The position numbers and the translations under genes were made by a program. The notes beneath the pieces were generated by a model that saw only the letters and a list, made by a program, of their open reading frames with translations, was not told the origin of the DNA and did no database searches. A DNA stretch of 64,000 nt from Marinobacter manganoxydans MnI7-9 (GTDB lineage Bacteria > Pseudomonadota > Gammaproteobacteria > Pseudomonadales > Oleiphilaceae): assembly GCF_000235625.1 (NCBI RefSeq), contig NZ_AGTR01000026.1, positions 113,086-177,085 of the forward strand, read 5' to 3'. Shown here piece by piece: positions 8,247-16,494 of this stretch. Each line of letters opens with the position of its first letter. The stretch's first letter is position 1.

Positions 8247-10305
8247 TGGATCTTCCTGTGCGGGTTCCGGATCTGCGCAGTTGGCGCTTCATGGTTGCAA
8301 GCAAGCGGCGCATTCGCTTCAACTGCTCAACGCCCTCGTCGTCTTTACCAGCGCTATAGTAATGGCTGTTCACCATCCGGGCAAAAAGCCTGGCAGAATC
8401 CCCTGCAGCCGGTTCAGCTTTTGCCAGCCTTGATGCAAGAACCGACGGCGTTTCACCATGCCGGACAGGCACGCCTGCACTCGCGCACAGACGGTGCCAC
8501 GTATCCACGACCCTCCGGAACGCGTCTCGCCTTTCTCCACGTCGCATCTGCAACGCGGAAATGAGTCCAGCGATTAGCAAACCGGCACCAACGATACCCG
8601 CCGTCATGTATCCCAATTCACGCATGCCGAAACCACCGGGCAACCTGGACATCAGATCCATCTGGCTCTGGCCCTGGTAACCCACTACCCAGCGCTGCCA
8701 CTGGTAGTTGATACGATCAAGCTGAAGGCTTGCCCACTGCACCAGGGCGACATCGGCGTAACGCTGAGGCGAGGCCCAGTTATCCTCCAGAAAGGATCCC
8801 TCTTCGGCAACGGCGTCCCGAAGACCGGACTCGATCCTGTCCGGCGCAATGGCCGCCGTAGGATCGATCCTTACCCACCCTCGCCCATCGATATAGGCTT
8901 CTACCCACGCATGGGCATCATACTGGCGCACAATCAGGTAATCGCCCCCCGCTCCGGTTTCGCCACCCTGGTAGCCGACCACAACCCGCGAGGGAATACC
9001 GGCAGCCCGTAAAACGAAGGTGGTTGCACCCGCGTAGTGGGCGCAGAAACCGCGTTTTGCATCAAACAACAGGGAATCAATGCCATCATCGGGCATGGCC
9101 GGTGGCCGCAGGGTGTAGAAGTATTCCTGCTCACGGAATCGTTGCAACAGAGCACGAATCACCTGCTCGTCGCCCATACTTCGACGAAGCTCCCGGGCCA
9201 ACTCCCGGGCTCTCGGATTGCCTTCCCGGGGCAACTGAAGGTAACGCCGCAACTCGGCGGGGCTTTGTGTCTCAGCCGTCGAAGCCTCTCCCTCCAGGGC
9301 CAGCCGGTAACGGACCGGGCTGTCGGCAGGACGTCGAAATCTGAAAAGATCGGCACTGTCTTCAAATACGTTGTCCGAGACCGCCCTGGAGTTCTCAAGT
9401 GCGAACGCCCAGCGCTGATCGGTTGGCTCCAGAAGAACGTCATACTGGTTCGATTCCAGCTCTCCTATGCCCCCATCAATCGCAACCCGACCAAGAGGGC
9501 GAAAACCCTCGCGCTGGCCCTGGCGCCAGGTCTCCCCATCCAGATAATCGAGAATCAGACCCCGCCAGTACCGGTCGCGGTAGGCAGGCATCTCGCCTCC
9601 GAACGTTACCCGGAAGGCTCGCTCACTGCTCTGGGCAAGATTGGAAATATCGCCGGGTCGCATGGTGTCGCTGATGCCCGTACGAGCCTCACCCGATACC
9701 AGCGGCACGCTCCACAAAGGCGACATCCGCGGGAAAAACACAAACAACAGAACCACAATCGGCAGTGTCTTCAGAAACATCCCACCCAGCCTGCGCCAGC
9801 CAGAGGTCATTCCCCCGGGTAATTCCGGCGCATTCAGCACCTGTAACCCCACCAGCAATAGCGCTATGCCGGCGAAATTCACCAGGGCCCAGAGAATCTC
9901 CTGATGGAACAGAAAATTGACCGTTGCCAGATAGACAAGGATAAAAAACAGAACATAGAAGTCCCTGACTGACCGGGTCTCCAGCCATTTGAGACCCACC
10001 GCGAGAACAAAAAACGAGGCGGCAGTGTCCACCGTAAACCGCCCCTGAACCGTTGCGACATAAACACCAATCAGCACCAGCATGATCCCGGTGCGTAACA
10101 AGCGGCCGGGAAGCCTTACCCGCCCGTACTGCGCCAGCCATCGCCACGCGGCCAACACGGCACAGGCGGCGATCAGCCACAGGGGCAGACGGTCCCACTG
10201 GGGCGACAGTAACAGGGCAAAACTGGCAATCAGCCAGAGCAAAGCCCGGGAAGGCAGATTAGTCGTTGTCCCTTCATCCGACTCATTGCCTCTAAGGCGG
10301 TCCAT
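8239..10305 (-). CDS. TgpA-type membrane transglutaminase (DUF3488 + transglutaminase core + DUF4129)
   Basis: About 688 aa. Five to six N-terminal hydrophobic helices are followed by a large periplasmic domain with a transglutaminase-like triad: Cys in KRGFCAHYAG, His in YDAHAWVEAY and Asp in VRIDPTAAI. A further helix (LGYMTAGIVGAGLLIAGLI) leads to a C-terminal cytoplasmic DUF4129-like tail. In P. aeruginosa the homologue is important for viability; the substrate is unknown. The ATG at 10305 is favoured over a GTG at 10335 inside the DUF58 gene, with GGAGGGG upstream of the junction. Overlaps upstream DUF58 context and downstream holB, implying translational coupling. Confidence 0.9.
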   Translation of the reverse strand: MDRLRGNESDEGTTTNLPSRALLWLIASFALLLSPQWDRLPLWLIAACAVLAAWRWLAQYGRVRLPGRLLRTGIMLVLIGVYVATVQGRFTVDTAASFFVLAVGLKWLETRSVRDFYVLFFILVYLATVNFLFHQEILWALVNFAGIALLLVGLQVLNAPELPGGMTSGWRRLGGMFLKTLPIVVLLFVFFPRMSPLWSVPLVSGEARTGISDTMRPGDISNLAQSSERAFRVTFGGEMPAYRDRYWRGLILDYLDGETWRQGQREGFRPLGRVAIDGGIGELESNQYDVLLEPTDQRWAFALENSRAVSDNVFEDSADLFRFRRPADSPVRYRLALEGEASTAETQSPAELRRYLQLPREGNPRARELARELRRSMGDEQVIRALLQRFREQEYFYTLRPPAMPDDGIDSLLFDAKRGFCAHYAGATTFVLRAAGIPSRVVVGYQGGETGAGGDYLIVRQYDAHAWVEAYIDGRGWVRIDPTAAIAPDRIESGLRDAVAEEGSFLEDNWASPQRYADVALVQWASLQLDRINYQWQRWVVGYQGQSQMDLMSRLPGGFGMRELGYMTAGIVGAGLLIAGLISALQMRRGERRDAFRRVVDTWHRLCASAGVPVRHGETPSVLASRLAKAEPAAGDSARLFARMVNSHYYSAGKDDEGVEQLKRMRRLLATMKRQLRRSGTRTGRSSD

Positions 10306-10310
10306 CAAAC

Positions 10311-11345
10311 TCAAGCCTGCCCCTCCGTAACCCACTGGGAGGTTGTCTCTCTTTGTTTCTTTCGCGTTCCATGGGGCTCAGCCATCGCATCCCGCGGCCG
10401 CTCCTCACCCCAGGTTGCCAATACCCGGAGGCACCGGGCCGCATGGGCCGGTCCGGAATCAGGCTCGATGATCTGCCCCGGAAGATTCAATCCAAACCGC
10501 ACACCACTGCGGCCTCGTTCGTTTACCAGATACGCCAGGTAACTCAGCCGCAATTCATAATCCGCGCCCGGATAGGCATTAAAATCCAGCCAGTAGGGAC
10601 TACCCTGCTCACCCTCCCAGTCGGCAACCACCATCTGCCCGGTTCGGGCAAACCGCTTCCAAAGCACCCGCTGGCTCAGATCACCTTCCCGCCAGGGCCG
10701 GATATCGGCATGATCGTTCCCTTCAACGGACCGTACCTCTGCAGACTCCTCGCCGTCCTCAACGGTGCTGAACGCCTCCGGCGCGGGCACCTGCCTGGGG
10801 AAGACAACACCGGCGGACACCGGCCGGATCCAGGACCAGGCCTTCAGCAAGCCAAACGGAAACCGGGTTTCTATACGGATCCTGTCCGGGCGCAGGTATC
10901 CCCGGTGAGCGGAATGAACTGGCAGGCTGACGTCCTGCGCCTGCCCGCAATGGACATGCACCGGGGCATGGCCCGATTCCTCACAGGAAAGCAGGATGGC
11001 AATGGCATCGTCCCGGCCCGCCCTGAGCCGGAACCGGAAGGGAATATCATCGCCGGCAAAGCCCTCTCCCGGCTGGATCAGGGTGAGTTCAACACCAGAC
11101 AGATTCCGATGGGTCTGGTGCATGGCGCCGACAAAAACGGCACCCAGGAGGAACGTGCCCAGATAAATCAGGCTGTTCTGATAATTGATGCCGGTTAACA
11201 GCATGATGACCAACAAGAGGCCAAACACGACCCCTGCGCCGGTGGGCAGAATGAAGATGTTTTTCTGACTGAAGGTCTGGAGATCGGACCGCGGAATCCG
11301 TCGGTTAATCCAGCGACGAAATCGGTTTCTGAACGGATTTTTCAT
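10311..11345 (-). CDS. DUF58 domain protein (MoxR-associated type)
   Basis: 344 aa from the ATG at MKNPFRNRF; the frame extends to a TTG without ribosome site. Two adjacent membrane segments lie near the N-terminus (ILPTGAGVVFGLLLVIMLL and NSLIYLGTFLLGAVFVGAM). The DUF58 signature RPWREGDLSQRVLWKRFARTG is near residue 220. DUF58 proteins normally stand between a MoxR AAA+ ATPase and a TgpA transglutaminase. Here TgpA is directly downstream, but no moxR precedes it: the upstream region is a divergent promoter. The only MoxR in the window is 35 kb away in another operon. Confidence 0.88.
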   Translation of the reverse strand: MKNPFRNRFRRWINRRIPRSDLQTFSQKNIFILPTGAGVVFGLLLVIMLLTGINYQNSLIYLGTFLLGAVFVGAMHQTHRNLSGVELTLIQPGEGFAGDDIPFRFRLRAGRDDAIAILLSCEESGHAPVHVHCGQAQDVSLPVHSAHRGYLRPDRIRIETRFPFGLLKAWSWIRPVSAGVVFPRQVPAPEAFSTVEDGEESAEVRSVEGNDHADIRPWREGDLSQRVLWKRFARTGQMVVADWEGEQGSPYWLDFNAYPGADYELRLSYLAYLVNERGRSGVRFGLNLPGQIIEPDSGPAHAARCLRVLATWGEERPRDAMAEPHGTRKKQRETTSQWVTEGQA

Positions 11346-11463
11346 AGTGTCACTGAGGCCCTGCAACGCCAAAAAAGTTCATGGTATTCGACCATGATTT
11401 TGCTGTGATTAGTAACAGTACCGAAAAATCAAAGATTCTGATCACAATCCCGGATCTTCAAGC

Positions 11464-11492
11464 TTGAATTCCTGTCCTACAAACCGAATACT
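11464..11492 (+). promoter_or_regulatory. Candidate sigma-70 promoter of the 205-aa exported protein gene
   Basis: TTGAAT (11464-11469), a 17-base spacer and AATACT (11487-11492), placing the start of transcription about 35 bases before the ATG at 11535. An AAGGG ribosome site precedes the ATG. It lies in the 189-base region between the divergent DUF58 gene and the exported-protein gene. Confidence 0.4.
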
Positions 11493-11534
11493 CGACTCAG
11501 GGAGCGTATTTTTTAAACAACAAGGGTCCAGATT

Positions 11535-12152
11535 ATGAAACGCCGACACCTGCTCACCAGCGCCATCAGCAGTCTGGTTGTTGCTTTACCTGCCTATGCT
11601 GGCGTTCAGACTATGACCTCAGACGAAATGGTGGAAACCTATGTGAAGGATTCCGCCGTTATTGTTGTACCCAAAGAGCGGAAGAAATCCGACGCCGACC
11701 GGCAACGCATCCTGCGCTCCCTCACCATTTCCCCCGGCGAACCGGTGCTGACCGAAGCGGAAGAAGAAGCCTACCGGGACGCCCTGCAACGATACGTTGA
11801 TGAAGGCAAGACCGATGCGCTGGAAAACGCCGAAGAGGAATTTCTACGGCGCGCCCTGCTCCTGCCCCAGGAAGAAATCGCCCGGGCACAGCCGCCGGCC
11901 GAGTTTACGCCAACGATTCCACCGATAATCTTCGGACAGCAGGCACAGATTCCGGAAGAGCCTTTTACACAGACGTTTCTTAACGATCAACTGGGGATTG
12001 GGTTCGATGGGCAGAATGTGAATTTCAGCATTGGTAACCCGCCGGGGATTGACCAGATCCAGGTTCCACAAGCAATTAATGAAGGGCCGGTTACCTTGAC
12101 GCCAAGGCCTGGTGGTGGGTTTGATCTTTCTATTGCGGTGCCGGATCAGTAA
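11535..12152 (+). CDS. Uncharacterised exported protein, proline/glutamate-rich
   Basis: 205 aa, not recognised. Residues 1-22 form a signal peptide ending PAYA-G. The mature part begins with a short acidic and charged helical region (about residues 45-110, with two EEEAY/EEEFLRRA-like segments), then a proline-rich stretch (PPAEFTPTIPPIIFG) and a C-terminal part with small beta-like repeats (GIGFDGQNVNFSIGNPPG...PRPGGGFDLSIAVP). It has no cysteines. It has its own candidate promoter and ends 28 bases before a strong terminator, so it is probably monocistronic. It sits tail to tail with another exported protein gene. Confidence 0.7.
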   Translation: MKRRHLLTSAISSLVVALPAYAGVQTMTSDEMVETYVKDSAVIVVPKERKKSDADRQRILRSLTISPGEPVLTEAEEEAYRDALQRYVDEGKTDALENAEEEFLRRALLLPQEEIARAQPPAEFTPTIPPIIFGQQAQIPEEPFTQTFLNDQLGIGFDGQNVNFSIGNPPGIDQIQVPQAINEGPVTLTPRPGGGFDLSIAVPDQ

Positions 12153-12180
12153 CGAAGAATTCGTTGGTTCGATTTGAAAA

Positions 12181-12209
12181 CGGCAGCCAGGATTGGCTGC
12201 CGTTTTTTT
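12181..12209 (+). terminator. Rho-independent terminator of the 11535 gene
   Basis: Perfect nine-base stem CGGCAGCCA / TGGCTGCCG (12181-12189 and 12194-12202) with a four-base loop, followed by seven Ts (12203-12209). The A-run before the stem means it may also act on the opposite strand. Confidence 0.9.
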
Positions 12210-12236
12210 ATTGGCCCGAGTTTTCTTCTAGCCAAT

Positions 12237-12261
12237 AAAAACGCCCCGCAGAGCGGGGCGT
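12237..12261 (-). terminator. Rho-independent terminator of the 12290 gene
   Basis: Nine-base stem ACGCCCCGC / GCGGGGCGT (12241-12249, 12253-12261) with a three-base loop. On the minus strand it is followed by TTTTATTGG. It lies about 30 bases beyond the stop of the minus-strand exported protein gene. Confidence 0.88.
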
Positions 12262-12289
12262 ATCACCAATCTCTTGGCGTCAGGTAAGA

Positions 12290-13258
12290 TTACTTACCGT
12301 AAACAGCAAGCGTGGTGTCAGAGATATGCAGGTTATCAATACCAATGGTACCGATATTAGTTCCACCGATACGAGTCTCTTGGATGTTTACGTCCATCAG
12401 AACATCGTCGACGTCTACCCGCAAGACATCTGAACGGGTTCCATCGAGATTGTCACCTTTGTATATATCAAGGCGGGCAACCGCGAACGATTTGTTGGCG
12501 CCGTTATTGCCAGAAGCTAGCGCCGCAAGGGTGCCCTCAAGTACCGGATCTTCGCCGTTCGGATCGTTCAGAAGGGCTGAAATTTCGGCGTCAGTGTAGG
12601 TTTGACCACCAGCGTTCGCACCTTTAATGCTCAGGCCGGTAATACCCACTGCCAGGAAATCCACTTCGAAGTCCATCTGCTCGACAGTAAATGCTGCATC
12701 CAGATTCAAGGTGCCCGTGTTAGGGCCAGCTGCAACATCGGTGGTATCAACCCGAATATCCAGAGCGCCTAACAAACCCCACGCTTTCATTCCTGAAATC
12801 AGTGTGGTGTTTTCCGTCGCAGAAGAAGCATCCACATTGTCACGTAAGCTCATCTCACCAACCTGCATACCCCAGTCGATGGGCGCACCAGTGTTTGAGC
12901 CAACATGAATAACTGCGTCGCCATCTGCGGCAACATCAATATCGATCTTCAGGTCATCCAGCAGATTGCTTTGAGTTGCCAAACCCGGCACAGCAACGGG
13001 GTCACCAGTGTTTGGGTCTGTAGCAATCAGACCACTAGCGTTCGCACCGCCGATTTCGATGTCAGAGACCGCGAATGTACCTTCATCGGTGTAGGTGAAC
13101 TCTCCGATGGAAACGCGGGTTTCCAATTCGATAGTTACACCTGCCTGACCAGTTACGTTCCCCATTGCGCTATCATCCAACGCCTTGAGGTCTGCATTTG
13201 CTGCGAAAGGGGCAGCAGCGACTGCTGTAGCAAGAGCAAGTTTCTTCAGGCCTTTCAT
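12290..13258 (-). CDS. Exported protein with FilA/DUF6160-like N-terminus
   Basis: 322 aa. A signal peptide (MKGLKKLALATAVAAAPFAANA) is followed by LKALDDSAMGNVTGQAGVTIELETRV, in two parts a pattern I associate with the DUF6160/FilA-like surface proteins of Pseudomonas, Marinobacter and Acinetobacter. The rest is acidic, rich in Asp, Gly, Asn and Thr, without Cys, and alternates hydrophobic and polar residues as expected of extended beta structure (DLKIDIDVAADGDAVIHVG). Likely surface-exposed or secreted; the family link is by resemblance only. AAGGAG stands upstream of the ATG, a strong terminator follows, and it is monocistronic with an AT-rich leader. Confidence 0.65.
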   Translation of the reverse strand: MKGLKKLALATAVAAAPFAANADLKALDDSAMGNVTGQAGVTIELETRVSIGEFTYTDEGTFAVSDIEIGGANASGLIATDPNTGDPVAVPGLATQSNLLDDLKIDIDVAADGDAVIHVGSNTGAPIDWGMQVGEMSLRDNVDASSATENTTLISGMKAWGLLGALDIRVDTTDVAAGPNTGTLNLDAAFTVEQMDFEVDFLAVGITGLSIKGANAGGQTYTDAEISALLNDPNGEDPVLEGTLAALASGNNGANKSFAVARLDIYKGDNLDGTRSDVLRVDVDDVLMDVNIQETRIGGTNIGTIGIDNLHISDTTLAVYGK

Positions 13259-13414
13259 TATTATCTCCTTGAGTAAACTCTTTTTGATTGTTTTCCGAGT
13301 TTTATTTTTGTGAAGTTCTGTAACCTCACACCTCCATTTAAGATTGTTTTACAGTCGGAGTCCGTGAATGAACGCACAGTTCCGGAACACTAAGCTACAG
13401 CTTGCGCCTGACAC

Positions 13415-14005
13415 TCAGGCACCCTTTTTCTTCTGGTCATAAAAGATCTGAAATGACTTTTCCTGCGACATAGCAGCTCCAAATGAGACATCCCCTTCGT
13501 CTAACTCAAGAGGAATCAATTTCAAGCCTGAGATGCCCAGTCGATGTTCATGCTCTACTACTACAACCCTCTGCTTCTCACCTTCTTTGGTTATGGTGCC
13601 TGGATAAACAATTAACGCGGCATCAATTTTATTGTGCCGGGCTAAAGACCGCAGGCTAGCCCTGAAAACTTGCAGCTTCGCTGAAGGAGGTGCACTCTCC
13701 GCTGCCTCATCGAGCCTCACTTTTTTGAGTTTCCGATCTTTTAAAACCATCCATGCACCCGGCCCGAAAATCCCCGAATTCTCTACTTCTTCCTCTACAA
13801 CGGACATTGAGGCTTTCAGCATTGAAGTGAGATCTTTTTCCGCCGTTAACATGGCTGCAGCCAGCTCCTTTTTTGTGAGCTTGCCGTCAGATAAAACACT
13901 GGAACCTTCACTCTGGTGTTCCTGAGAGGTCGCTGTCGCGGAGAAGCAGACAAGTGAAAGAATCAAAAAAAGGACCTTTAAATAACCAAATCGCAAGGTA
14001 TTCAT
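13415..14005 (-). CDS. Uncharacterised small exported protein
   Basis: 196 aa, not recognised. The signal peptide VLFLILSLVCFSATATS would be cleaved near residue 27. The mature chain has a helical Lys/Glu-rich N-terminal half (SDGKLTKKELAAAMLTAEKDL) and a C-terminal half with beta-like segments (IDAALIVYPGTIT...RVVVVEHEHRLGISGLKLIPLEL). The ATG has GGAG five bases upstream. The gene and its upstream region read visibly more AT-rich than the neighbouring metabolic genes, and it has no co-oriented neighbour within 150 bases, which may suggest later acquisition. Confidence 0.62.
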   Translation of the reverse strand: MNTLRFGYLKVLFLILSLVCFSATATSQEHQSEGSSVLSDGKLTKKELAAAMLTAEKDLTSMLKASMSVVEEEVENSGIFGPGAWMVLKDRKLKKVRLDEAAESAPPSAKLQVFRASLRSLARHNKIDAALIVYPGTITKEGEKQRVVVVEHEHRLGISGLKLIPLELDEGDVSFGAAMSQEKSFQIFYDQKKKGA

Positions 14006-14224
14006 AGAAACTCCATGTGCAAAGGACTGCCCTTGCCTCTCGGGACAAGCGCTTCCATTTAGTTTTTTTATACTGGGGACGCCCTACCAACTCGGATAGA
14101 ATGCCGATCAACCGTATAATCAGCAGTTGAATAAAGCGTTAGTTAATTAGATCAGCGCATCCATAAAAGTCACAACGCCGATTTTGTGTGCTGTTTATCA
14201 TTTTTTGAACATTCCGGAGGAACC

Positions 14225-15580
14225 TTGAACCCGGCAACCATGCGTGAACTCAATCAGGAGGGCTACCATCGCCTGCTAAGCTATGCCTGCCGGGAAGCGG
14301 ATTTCGCCTATATTGGGAGTGTCGGTCACGGCCCCGCCCGAGGAGTCTTCAGCGGTTTTTCTGCCAGAGCTCGCGCCACCGAAGTGCTCCAATACCCTGT
14401 GCCTCCGGATTTCTGCTCCGATCAGCTTGCCCAGAGCATGGAAAGCCTCGTCCGTCAGTTCCAGATCGAACAGGAACCCAACCCGGAATGTCTGTCCGGC
14501 GGGTGGATTGGATTCCTCGGTTATGAGCTCGGGTATGTCAGGGAAAGCCGTCTCAGGCAGCTCTGTCCATCTGTGGATGCTCCCCTTATGTCTGCAGGAT
14601 TTTATCTTTGGACGGCAAGTCACAATCGCAAGACAGATCAATATTGGCTCTGGATTCATCCGAAGTGCCCTGGTGAGACACGGGATCTGCTGGAGCAGTG
14701 GCTGGGCTCGGACGAACCCGCAGCCACCACCGGATGGTCTATGTTTTCCCGATTTCAGCCCAGGCAAACACCGAGTGCCTTCAGGGCCAGCGTAGAAAGG
14801 GTTCGCCAATACATTGAGGCCGGAGATTGTTATCAGGCGAATCTCTCCCAGGAATTTTCCGGCCATTTCACGGGGGATCCCTGGCAAGCATTCCAGGCGC
14901 TTTCGGATGCTAACCCTACGCCCTACAGCGGCTTCATCCGCGCCGGCGAGGCATCCATTCTGTCAGTTTCCCCCGAGCGTTTTCTTGAAATTCACGATCG
15001 CACCGTCACCACCAGCCCCATCAAGGGTACGCGGCCGAGGGGCGGCACTCCGGAGAGCGATTCAGCCTACGCCACAGAACTGGAGGGCTCTGAAAAGGAT
15101 CTTGCCGAAAACCTGATGATCGTCGACTTACTTCGCAACGATCTGAGCCTGAACGCAAAGCCGGGCAGTGTGAAAGTCGACAAATTGTTTGCACTGGAGT
15201 CCTACCGGAATGTTCATCATCTGGTCAGCCACATCCGCGCCGAGCTTGCCGAGGCTGTAACACCCATGAAGGCCCTTTTTGACGCCTTCCCGGGTGGATC
15301 AATCACTGGCGCACCGAAGATACGAGCCATGGAAATCATCCGGGAGCTTGAGCCCCACTGGCGTGGTCCCTACTGCGGCTCGATTTTCTATCGCGGACTG
15401 GATGGCACTCTGGACAGCAATATTGCGATTCGAACCATGCTGTGTGATGGCGAGGGCACCATTCGGTGCTGGGGTGGTGGCGGTATTGTTGCGGACTCAG
15501 ATCCCGAGGCTGAATATCAGGAGACGCTCGCAAAAGTCGGCTCTTTAATGCGGTTTCTGGAAGAGTTGGTGATCGACTGA
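14225..15580 (+). CDS. pabB: Aminodeoxychorismate synthase component I
   Basis: About 451 aa. Converts chorismate and glutamine-derived ammonia into 4-amino-4-deoxychorismate for folate. It has the chorismate-binding signatures SPERFL, PIKGTRPRG, DLLRNDLS and PGGSITGAPKIRAMEII. The Lys in PIKGT is the nucleophile typical of PabB (anthranilate synthases have Ala there), which decides the assignment. The N-terminal part carries GGWIGFLGYELGY. Start uncertain: TTG 14225 has GGAGG four bases upstream, whereas ATG 14240 is 19 bases from it. No pabA or pabC is adjacent. Convergent with thrH. Confidence 0.93.
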   Translation: MNPATMRELNQEGYHRLLSYACREADFAYIGSVGHGPARGVFSGFSARARATEVLQYPVPPDFCSDQLAQSMESLVRQFQIEQEPNPECLSGGWIGFLGYELGYVRESRLRQLCPSVDAPLMSAGFYLWTASHNRKTDQYWLWIHPKCPGETRDLLEQWLGSDEPAATTGWSMFSRFQPRQTPSAFRASVERVRQYIEAGDCYQANLSQEFSGHFTGDPWQAFQALSDANPTPYSGFIRAGEASILSVSPERFLEIHDRTVTTSPIKGTRPRGGTPESDSAYATELEGSEKDLAENLMIVDLLRNDLSLNAKPGSVKVDKLFALESYRNVHHLVSHIRAELAEAVTPMKALFDAFPGGSITGAPKIRAMEIIRELEPHWRGPYCGSIFYRGLDGTLDSNIAIRTMLCDGEGTIRCWGGGGIVADSDPEAEYQETLAKVGSLMRFLEELVID

Positions 15581-15599
15581 AGTGAGTTCGGGTGAACAT

Positions 15600-15629
15600 G
15601 GGGGCAGAAGAGAGCGTTCTTCTGACCCC
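15600..15629. repeat. Palindromic hairpin between convergent pabB and thrH
   Basis: A seven-base stem CAGAAGA / TCTTCTG is extended, after one mismatch, by GGGG/CCCC, with loop GAGCGT. It sits between the two stops without a T-run. It may serve as a shared transcription end or be a short interspersed palindrome. Confidence 0.45.
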
Positions 15630-15645
15630 AATTTCAGTCCTCCAA

Positions 15646-16260
15646 TCAGGGGTTATGGATCTCGCTGGCCTTGAGAAACTCCTGCCTCAGATCCTCGAAG
15701 TTATGCACTGCAGGGAACTGCGGGAACTCGTCGATTACGTTTTGCGGCGCATGGAACAGGATACCGGCTTCGGCCTGGCCCAGCATGGTAGTGTCATTGT
15801 AGGAATCACCGGCAGCAATCACGCGGTAATTCAGCAACTGGAATGCCCTCACGGACTGTCGCTTAGGGTCGCGCTGGCGCAGCAGGTAGTTGGTGATCTG
15901 GCCGTCGTCTGCAACTTCCAGCTTGTGACAAAGCAGTGCCGGATAACCCAGCTTCTTCATCAGGGGCATCGCGAATTCGTAGAAGGTGTCGGACAGAATC
16001 ACAACCTGAAAACGCTCGCGCAGCCAATCCAGAAACTCCCGGGCGCCGGGCAGCGGGTCCAGCTCGCCAATCACTTCCTGGATTTGCGGAAGGCCATAGC
16101 CGTGCTGGTCCAGCAGCTTGAGGCGCTGCTTCATCAACACGTCATAATCCGGAATATCGCGGGTGGTCGCCTTGAGCTCTTCAATGCCGGTCTTTTCGGC
16201 GAACGCGATCCAGATCTCCGGGATCAATACTCCTTCAAGGTCAAGGCATGCCAGTTCCAC
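15646..16260 (-). CDS. thrH: Phosphoserine phosphatase / homoserine phosphotransferase ThrH
   Basis: 204 aa from a GTG at 16260, with AGGAG six bases upstream; an upstream TTG at 16278 has no such site. A HAD-superfamily enzyme: motif I is ACLDLEGVLIPEIW, where the usual DxDxT is replaced by the ThrH-specific DLEGV; motif II is VILSDTFYE; motif III Lys is in LLCHKLE; and motif IV is AAGDSYNDTTML. P. aeruginosa ThrH dephosphorylates phosphoserine and transfers phosphate to homoserine, and this protein follows it closely along its length. Cytosolic. Divergent from cysH. Confidence 0.93.
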   Translation of the reverse strand: MELACLDLEGVLIPEIWIAFAEKTGIEELKATTRDIPDYDVLMKQRLKLLDQHGYGLPQIQEVIGELDPLPGAREFLDWLRERFQVVILSDTFYEFAMPLMKKLGYPALLCHKLEVADDGQITNYLLRQRDPKRQSVRAFQLLNYRVIAAGDSYNDTTMLGQAEAGILFHAPQNVIDEFPQFPAVHNFEDLRQEFLKASEIHNP

Positions 16261-16388
16261 AACGATCTCCTGCTTCAATTGGTTAAGGGCAACGTCGGTT
16301 TGTCCGTCTGTGCCGCTATTCGGAGCGTATGATAAGAAAAACCGGGCGGGATTGCATCGTAGAAGTGTAACCCCTGACTTTTAAGCGC

Positions 16389-16414
16389 GGAATAACCATA
16401 TAGATCGTCATTCC
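16389..16414 (+). promoter_or_regulatory. Candidate CysB operator upstream of cysH
   Basis: An inverted repeat GGAATAAC (16389-16396) and GTCATTCC (16407-16414), seven of eight bases matching, with a ten-base spacer that includes TATAGA (16399-16404), a possible -10 element. It is about 80 bases upstream of the cysH ATG, in the thrH-cysH divergent region. CysB, encoded just downstream of cysH, activates sulfate-assimilation genes in gammaproteobacteria; that it binds here is inference. Confidence 0.4.
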
Positions 16415-16494
16415 TTCAGGATATGAGGCATTTAATGGTAGCCTTTTCGCACGTTTAGATCCTTTTGCACATCAAGATAAGGCAATCCCGGGCC

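Noticed and set aside
13406-13420. GCCTGA-CAC-TCAGGC hairpin followed by Ts at the 3' end of the 13415 gene
   Set aside because: The T-run faces the plus strand and lies inside coding sequence; on the gene's own strand no T-run follows, so it is not its terminator.
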